Positions 44,100 through 48,422 of a stretch of DNA of 48,422 nt are shown here, in pieces. The DNA comes from Flavobacteriales bacterium (lineage in GTDB: Bacteria; Bacteroidota; Bacteroidia; Flavobacteriales_D; Sanyastnellaceae): assembly GCA_029238785.1 (NCBI GenBank), contig JAQWFN010000031.1, positions 1 through 48,422 of the forward strand, read 5' to 3'. Below the pieces are notes generated by a model. The model did not search any database and had not been told where the DNA came from. It saw nothing but the letters and a program-made list of their open reading frames with translations. The stretch's first letter is position 1, and each line of letters opens with the position of its first letter. The position numbers and the translations under genes were made by a program.

Positions 44100-45593
44100 T
44101 CATTTTACCTTATATACTGCGAGCTCCGTATTTGCGTGAAGGAGTTCAAGTTCCTGATGCCAATTGGCGAGGTCTTTTCCTAGGGTTACAACAAAGCCCA
44201 AGTCTTTGCTTTTGTATTCGTTCAGCTCTTTCGCATCAAGGTCAAAGTTCATGCTTGTCCAGCCCTTTCTTTTCAGGGTGAGTAGCGCTCCATTTGGACT
44301 GCGATCGCCAATAATTAAGAGACGAGCATCCTTATGGATACCTAAGTCATCGAGGTAAGGCAACAAGTGTTTAGCTTGTTTTGATGAAATGGCATAGTAT
44401 TCATCTTCGTGTGAAAAGCGTTGCGCTAGTTTTGTGTGTGCATAGTTGATACTCAGAACGCTTATTGCAGCAAGTGCTATGGGTAAAACCATTTTCCATT
44501 TCTTGCTTGAAAGGGCTTCGCGAAGCAAAAAAACCGACCCGAGGACCAAGAAGAACAAAGCCGGAAGTAGGTTTAAAATGTAATAGTCGTGATCTTTGAA
44601 CTGCACATAAAACAAGGCAAAGTAAGACAAGGAGCCCAGTACCATTAAGATCAAAAGTGGCGCTATTTTTCCTGGTATCTTTTTGATCAAGGCCAAGGCA
44701 ATCAGCAGTAGCGCCATGAATACGTGCCAAGTGCTCATGTAATAATATTCGGCTCTCCAAAACCCCGTAATGTAGCCCCAAACCTCTCCTATTCCGGCTG
44801 AATTTAGCGACCATATGGGCAAGGCAGAGGTCAAGAAATACTCATCGTGGTGCACGGTGTTGTAATCAATCATAAAGCTATTCCACATCAGGATGGCCAT
44901 CAAGCAGAAAAAAAACAAGCCCAGGATACCCGCATAATTTCTAAAGAACAGCTTCAAATCGCTTCGATGCGTGAAGAGGAGAAAACCTGCGATGGCTAGA
45001 GGATGAATGAAGAAGGTAACTTTCAGTAGCGCTGCTAAACCGAAGAAACTCATCGAGCAATACAAGCTCTTTTTAGTTTGGTTTACCCAGTATTTTGCAA
45101 AGGAATGCCATCCAAGGAGCGTTAGGGCAAAAGCACTAGAGTCTGGCAGAAAGTTGGCCGAATAATAAAGCAGAACCGTTGACGAAATCAGCCAAAACCC
45201 AAGAATGAGGGTGTATACTTGGTTTTTAAAAATAAGGTAGATGGTTTTAAAGAAGGCCACAAAACCGGATGTCATGAGCAATAGGCTTATTGTACGAAGC
45301 ACTGCAGGATGTTCACCTGTAGTTTGATAAATCAAGGCTGTAAGGTAATAGAGCAGTGGAAATTCACAGGCGGCTTTGGCATCATCACTTTGCAGGTTAA
45401 AGAGTCCGGGCGAAAAGAAATCCATCCCAAAATGGTAGTAGTGACTAGCGAAGGAGAGGCTATCTGTTTGCCTTACAAAGTGCAATCCAAAGGGCTCAAG
45501 TAAAAGAACAGAAAAAACACCCATGATCGCATAAAAGCAAAGTATGAGTGTTAAGTACAGTAAACTTGAGCTGCCTTGAACAAAGGATTTCAT
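44100..45593 (-). CDS. GT-C fold glycosyltransferase-like membrane protein
   Basis: 497 residues with about 11 to 12 membrane segments and a soluble C-terminal part (about 400-497). The first periplasmic loop contains FVRQTDSLSFASHYY, where Asp44 would be the catalytic acidic residue of a GT39/ArnT/PMT-like enzyme. Such enzymes transfer a sugar from a polyprenyl phosphate donor to lipid, glycan or protein. The end LLIIGDRSPNGALLTLKRKGW is a Rossmann-like strand-loop typical of this group. It stands alone on its strand between the kinase and the araC remnant, with its own -7-like box 4 bases upstream. Confidence 0.8.
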   Translation of the reverse strand: MKSFVQGSSSLLYLTLILCFYAIMGVFSVLLLEPFGLHFVRQTDSLSFASHYYHFGMDFFSPGLFNLQSDDAKAACEFPLLYYLTALIYQTTGEHPAVLRTISLLLMTSGFVAFFKTIYLIFKNQVYTLILGFWLISSTVLLYYSANFLPDSSAFALTLLGWHSFAKYWVNQTKKSLYCSMSFFGLAALLKVTFFIHPLAIAGFLLFTHRSDLKLFFRNYAGILGLFFFCLMAILMWNSFMIDYNTVHHDEYFLTSALPIWSLNSAGIGEVWGYITGFWRAEYYYMSTWHVFMALLLIALALIKKIPGKIAPLLILMVLGSLSYFALFYVQFKDHDYYILNLLPALFFLVLGSVFLLREALSSKKWKMVLPIALAAISVLSINYAHTKLAQRFSHEDEYYAISSKQAKHLLPYLDDLGIHKDARLLIIGDRSPNGALLTLKRKGWTSMNFDLDAKELNEYKSKDLGFVVTLGKDLANWHQELELLHANTELAVYKVK

Positions 45594-45597
45594 GCTG

Positions 45598-45605
45598 TAA
45601 AGTTA
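45598..45605 (-). promoter_or_regulatory. -7-like box (TAACTTTA) of the glycosyltransferase
   Basis: One mismatch to TAnnTTTG, followed by CAGC and the ATG at 45593; the CAGC-ATG arrangement is the same as at guaA. Confidence 0.45.
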
Positions 45606-45631
45606 GGCTTTTAGACAGCACTTACTTTCAA

Positions 45632-45980
45632 CTAGTTGACTTTCGCGTTCAATCGATCTTGGAAAGCTTGGGGGGAATCATTGTGCATTCTTTTGAAGAG
45701 GTGATTGAAGTAGGAGCGATTTTCAAAGCCGCATTCGATATACACTTCTTTGATGGAGTGCTGCGGATTCTTGAGCATTTTACTCGCTTTTTGGAGTCGC
45801 TCCGTATTGATGAAATCCACAGGCGACATACCCATTTCGTTTTTAAAGACCTTCCGGAAATTCGACTCGCTCATGCAGGCCATACCGCTCAGTTGGTTTA
45901 TGGTAAACGACTGGTGAAGGTTTTTCTTGATGAAGTCGATGACGTGGGCTAATCTGCAATTCGTGCTATTTTCAGCCGCA
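45632..45980 (-). pseudogene. C-terminal remnant of an AraC-family regulator
   Basis: The frame encodes a complete two-helix-turn-helix AraC DNA-binding domain: [39 protein letters not shown] (first HTH) and EVYIECGFENRSYFNHLFKRMHNDSP (second HTH). The sensor domain of about 150 to 200 residues is missing. Going upstream the frame stays open to 46025 but contains no suitable start codon and runs antisense into the aldehyde dehydrogenase fragment. The first ATG (45883) would cut off the first HTH. The break with dehydrogenase DNA is near 45980-45987. I read it as inactivated; leaky expression of a bare DNA-binding domain cannot be excluded. Confidence 0.8.
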
Positions 45981-45983
45981 TTT

Positions 45984-46411
45984 TTGAGGTGCTTGCTGGT
46001 GGTGAAGCCGCTTACAACGAAGGTTTAGAAGGCGGATATTACATTCAACCCACCATCTTGAAGGGGAACAATAAAATGCGTGTTTTTCAAGAGGAGATTT
46101 TCGGACCAGTGCTTTGTGTGACCACGTTTAAGGACGAAGCCGAAGCCATTGAAATCGCTAACGACACCCTGTATGGTTTAGGCGCTGGTGTATGGACAAG
46201 AGACACGCATCAGGCTTATCAAATTTCAAGAGCAGTTCAGGCGGGGCGATTTTGGGTGAATTGCTACCACGCTTATCCAGCACATGTGCCTTTTGGTGGA
46301 TACAAGAAATCGGGAATTGGCAGGGAAACGCACAAGATGATGTTGAACCACTACCGTCAAACCAAAAACATGTTGATTTCTTGCGACAAGAAGGCACTTG
46401 GATTCTTTTAA
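45984..46411 (+). pseudogene. C-terminal remnant of an ExaC-type aldehyde dehydrogenase
   Basis: About 140 residues matching the last quarter of an NAD-dependent aldehyde dehydrogenase: [13 protein letters not shown] with [77 protein letters not shown] and a C terminus ending KKALGFF. The family is about 500 residues long; the NAD-binding half and the catalytic Cys and Glu are absent, so no activity is possible. In frame, only a stop and short unrelated codons lie upstream (stop 45950-45952). Its N-terminal side joins directly to the araC remnant. A terminator follows at 46425. Confidence 0.85.
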
Positions 46412-46424
46412 TCGAAACTAAAAC

Positions 46425-46454
46425 AGGCCTGTGGGATTTGCTCACAGGCCTTTT
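46425..46454 (+). terminator. terminator of the former aldehyde dehydrogenase gene
   Basis: AGGCCTGTG (46425-46433) pairs with CACAGGCCT (46443-46451) and is followed by TTTT. It lies between the dehydrogenase remnant and the DUF779-LysR gene. Confidence 0.8.
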
Positions 46455-46475
46455 ACTTTAAAGACCTATTTTGAG

Positions 46476-47636
46476 ATGATTGTAAGACGAGTTAGTATCA
46501 GCCAAGAAGCAGAAGCTTTGTTGAACAGTTTAAAAGCGCAGTACAAAGACCTTATTTTTCATCAGAGCGAAGGTTGTTGTGATGGCTCAGCCCCCATGTG
46601 TTTGCCCAAAGCCGACTTCTTTATCGATGAGACCGACTATTATTTGGGAAGCATCGCTGGGTGTGACTTCTTTATTGCTGCAGATCAGTTTGAGTATTGG
46701 CAATACAGCCACTTGTATATTGATCTTGTTGAAGGGCGAGGTTCAAGTTTTTCGATTGAGATTCCTATAGGGTATCGTTTCATTACCAAGGCTGTTCAGG
46801 CGCTTCACCTTACACAACCCGCGGTTTCCATTCAATTAAAAAAGCTTCAGGATCAGTTTGACATCCCCTTAACTGAGGTGGTGGGTAGAAAAATTTACAT
46901 TACTGATTTCGGTTATGAGATTGCTGCCTCGGCTGATCGAATTATGAATGAAGTGCTCGACATCAAGCATCGGGCGGCGGCGCATCAAGGTCGTTTAAGC
47001 GGACGATTGAAATTAGCCATTGTGTCTACTGCGAAATATGTGATGCCTTTTTTCTTGAGTGATTTTTTATCGCGAAATGAGGATGTTGAATTGGAGATGG
47101 ATGTCACCAACAAAGCCAAAGTACTCGAGAGTTTAGCCGCTAATGAAGTTGATTTTGCCTTGGTTTCTGTGCTTCCAGAGCAGCTTCAATGCGAAAAGGA
47201 AACCCTCATGGAAAACAGGCTCTATCTTGTTGGTCCGGCAGCCGCTGTTGTATCAGAAAACGACGATGTGCATCTTTTGGAAGGACTCCCGCTTATTTTT
47301 CGCGAACCCGGTTCAGCTACGCGCAGGGCCATGGAAGAATTCATCAATAGTCAGGAGCTCCAAGTGAATGTAAAGATGGAGCTGACGAGCAATGAAGCCG
47401 TTAAACAAGCGGTGATTGCCGGCTTGGGATTCAGCATCATGCCCCTCATCGGAATCCGCAATGAACTTAGTTCTGGTAGATTAAAAATCATTGAGATGCC
47501 CGGTTTGCCTTTGGTCACATCCTGGAATTTAATCTGGCTGAAAGGAAAACAACCGGCTGTGGTGGCAGAAGCGTTTCTAAAACATCTAAGAGAAAACAAG
47601 GCGAGCATTATTGAAGAAGCCTTTTCTGGGTTTTAA
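46476..47636 (+). CDS. DUF779-LysR fusion protein
   Basis: 386 residues made of two normally separate proteins. Residues 1-105 are DUF779, the small protein usually encoded next to ExaC-type aldehyde dehydrogenases: FHQSEGCCDGSAPMCLPKADF, an AADQFEYWQYSHLYIDLVEGRGSSFSIEIP block and GYRFITK. Residues about 103-386 are a LysR regulator: ITKAVQALHLTQPAVSIQLKKL (HTH helices 2-3), FDIPLTEVVGRKIYITDFG and a full effector domain (about 185-370). The LysR start and helix 1 (about 16-20 residues) and the DUF779 tail are lost. The join lies at 46782-46792 (ATTACCAAGGC), coding ITKA-like sequence expected in both parents. The frame is open, so a hybrid could be made; DNA binding is doubtful. The ATG at 46476 is preferred to the frame's earlier start inside the terminator. 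Confidence 0.85.
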   Translation: MIVRRVSISQEAEALLNSLKAQYKDLIFHQSEGCCDGSAPMCLPKADFFIDETDYYLGSIAGCDFFIAADQFEYWQYSHLYIDLVEGRGSSFSIEIPIGYRFITKAVQALHLTQPAVSIQLKKLQDQFDIPLTEVVGRKIYITDFGYEIAASADRIMNEVLDIKHRAAAHQGRLSGRLKLAIVSTAKYVMPFFLSDFLSRNEDVELEMDVTNKAKVLESLAANEVDFALVSVLPEQLQCEKETLMENRLYLVGPAAAVVSENDDVHLLEGLPLIFREPGSATRRAMEEFINSQELQVNVKMELTSNEAVKQAVIAGLGFSIMPLIGIRNELSSGRLKIIEMPGLPLVTSWNLIWLKGKQPAVVAEAFLKHLRENKASIIEEAFSGF

Positions 47637-47642
47637 GACCGA

Positions 47643-47717
47643 GATTCGGGAGACGGGAGACGGGATTCGGGATTCGGGAGACGGGAGACGGGAGACGGGA
47701 GACGGGATTCGGGAATC
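47643..47717 (+). repeat. tandem heptamer repeat with G-quadruplex potential
   Basis: Ten head-to-tail 7-bp units of two kinds, A = GATTCGG and B = GAGACGG, in the order A B B A A B B B B A, then a partial unit. Every unit gives a GGG run separated by exactly four bases (ATTC or AGAC), a regular G-quadruplex pattern on the + strand. It begins 7 bases after the stop of the DUF779-LysR gene. Confidence 0.93.
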
Positions 47718-47760
47718 ATGCGAAAATCTGAAAAGTGCCAACGAATATTCAAAGGTGACC

Positions 47761-47788
47761 TTGCTTAAAACATATATTATCAACTTTG
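47761..47788 (+). promoter_or_regulatory. promoter of the M23 peptidase gene
   Basis: TTG (47761-47763), a 17-base spacer and CAACTTTG (47781-47788), one mismatch from the Bacteroidota consensus. It leaves a 15-base gap to the ATG at 47804. Confidence 0.6.
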
Positions 47789-47803
47789 ATGAAAACGAAA
47801 GCC

Positions 47804-48334
47804 ATGGCTAAATTATTCAGCAAGAAAAAATTCTTTTTAGGTGTTATTATCTTACTTCTTTTGGGATTTCTGTTTCCAGAAAACTTCAAAATGCCAGTCG
47901 ATGGAGCAAACATGGGTGATTACAATCAAAAAAGCTTTTGGTTTTATCCTTGGGGGAAATCCACTACCCATAAAGGCATAGATGTTTTCGCCAAAACAGG
48001 AACCCGCTTGAATTCGTCTACCAACGGCATGGTGCTCTACGCGGGAGAAATTCAAGTGGGAGGAAAAGTTGTTGTGGTACTTGGACCAAAATGGCGCTTG
48101 CACTATTATGCCCATTTGGATGAAATCGACACCCACGCTTTGAGCATTGTAGGTTCATCAACACAAATTGGGCGTGTTGGTAGCTCGGGAAATGCCGCTG
48201 GAAAACCTCCCCACCTTCATTACTCAATCATGACTCCCCTGCCTCACTTTTGGAAAATGGATGACGATCATCAAGGATGGAGAAAGATGTTTTACGTAGA
48301 CCCTACTCCGCTTTTAAACAACTGTTTTGAGTAG
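47804..48334 (+). CDS. M23 family metallopeptidase
   Basis: About 176 residues: a basic start and one membrane anchor (about 9-25, FFLGVIILLLLGFLFP), then a compact LytM/M23 domain. Zinc ligands are His and Asp in THKGIDVFA and the HLH of PPHLHYS; another conserved His is in LHYYAHLDE. The GSSGNAAGKPPHLH block is characteristic. It should cleave peptide cross-links of peptidoglycan in the periplasm, or be a regulator of that. The start at 47804 (MAKLFSKKKF) is favoured because the ATG at 47789 lies directly at the promoter box. Confidence 0.88.
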   Translation: MAKLFSKKKFFLGVIILLLLGFLFPENFKMPVDGANMGDYNQKSFWFYPWGKSTTHKGIDVFAKTGTRLNSSTNGMVLYAGEIQVGGKVVVVLGPKWRLHYYAHLDEIDTHALSIVGSSTQIGRVGSSGNAAGKPPHLHYSIMTPLPHFWKMDDDHQGWRKMFYVDPTPLLNNCFE

Positions 48335-48341
48335 TCAGCTT

Positions 48342-48422
48342 TCAGTCGACATCGTTTTCACTTGCGTCCTGATTGTGCTGTTCCTCTTCAAAATGCACCT
48401 TGCTCGAATCTTCGCTCAAACG
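48342..48422 (-). CDS. C-terminal end of a gene cut by the right window edge
   Basis: On the - strand a frame with no interruption from the window edge reads RLSEDSSKVHF, EEEQHNQDASENDVD and then TGA at 48342-48344. The 26 visible residues are a highly acidic, hydrophilic tail. It converges on the M23 peptidase with a 7-base gap. The family cannot be told. Confidence 0.5.
   Translation of the reverse strand, partial: RLSEDSSKVHFEEEQHNQDASENDVD

Noticed and set aside
45548-45952. 134-residue + strand ORF near the araC remnant
   Set aside because: Antisense to the AraC DNA-binding domain, whose HTH motifs on the - strand are unmistakable.
47643-47717. Possible CRISPR array
   Set aside because: Units are 7 bp and directly tandem, without spacers, and no cas genes are near.
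47586-47783. - strand ORF with SRIPSPVSR repeats
   Set aside because: It is only the translation of the heptamer repeat, whose 7-base period read in triplets gives a 7-residue repeat.

Overview
The window comes from the chromosome of a Bacteroidota bacterium, most likely a marine Flavobacteriales relative. The evidence is: several secreted proteins with type IX secretion (T9SS) C-terminal sorting domains, the Bacteroidota-only cluster rpmG-DUF4295-ftsY-rimO, DUF5723 and DUF4105 families, a fused E1 alpha/beta 2-oxoacid dehydrogenase, and promoters with the TAnnTTTG -7 box instead of a sigma70 -10. Gene density is high, strands alternate in blocks, and no phage, transposase, integrase or CRISPR was seen. 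Most of the window is ordinary housekeeping DNA; the unusual part is the right end, from 45.6 to 47.8 kb.

Layout. 0-5.4 kb: end of a membrane protein, tRNA-Arg(CCG) with a strong terminator, a CotH-kinase/lamin-tail T9SS protein carrying a C10 tract, a lipoprotein and an FkbM methyltransferase. 5.4-14.4 kb: one tightly packed leftward run read from a good promoter before dapF: dapF, GlcNAc-kinase-like ATPase, DUF4105 protein, lipoprotein, DUF5723 protein, kdsA, a T9SS protein and a polytopic membrane protein, with overlapping or nearly touching genes. It joins wall and LPS precursor synthesis to envelope proteins. 14.4-18.2 kb: a possible small leftward transcript, then rightward E1 alpha/beta fusion, a secreted protein, a TlpA-like thioredoxin and a stand-alone PaaE-type 2Fe-2S ferredoxin. 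18.2-20.5 kb: queE, a structured intergenic region, a small conserved protein and a Kir-type potassium channel. 20.5-24.6 kb: a T9SS protein, rimO, ftsY, DUF4295, rpmG. 24.7-28.1 kb: ftsK and a LolA-like carrier. 28.4-34.9 kb: a giant (about 2159 residues) PKD-type T9SS adhesin-like protein with an internal duplication. 35-39.2 kb: guaA, a LysM/periplasmic-binding fusion and hemF as a leftward operon. 39.3-45.6 kb: maf, feoB, a convergent feoA, a PAS histidine kinase and a GT-C type glycosyltransferase.

The right end holds the remains of an aldehyde-detoxification module. An AraC-type regulator and an ExaC-type aldehyde dehydrogenase, normally divergent full-length genes, are joined head to head with both N-terminal parts missing. 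Directly downstream, the dehydrogenase-associated DUF779 protein is fused in frame to a LysR regulator that has lost its first helix; the join falls in a short sequence both families appear to share (Ile-Thr-Lys-Ala). A GGG-N4 heptamer repeat with G-quadruplex potential follows immediately, then an M23 peptidase gene.

A second pattern is genome-wide in flavour: for many genes the TAnnTTTG box ends only 4-9 bases before the start codon, which suggests leaderless or nearly leaderless mRNAs. Family assignments rest on motif recognition by eye; no database search was run.
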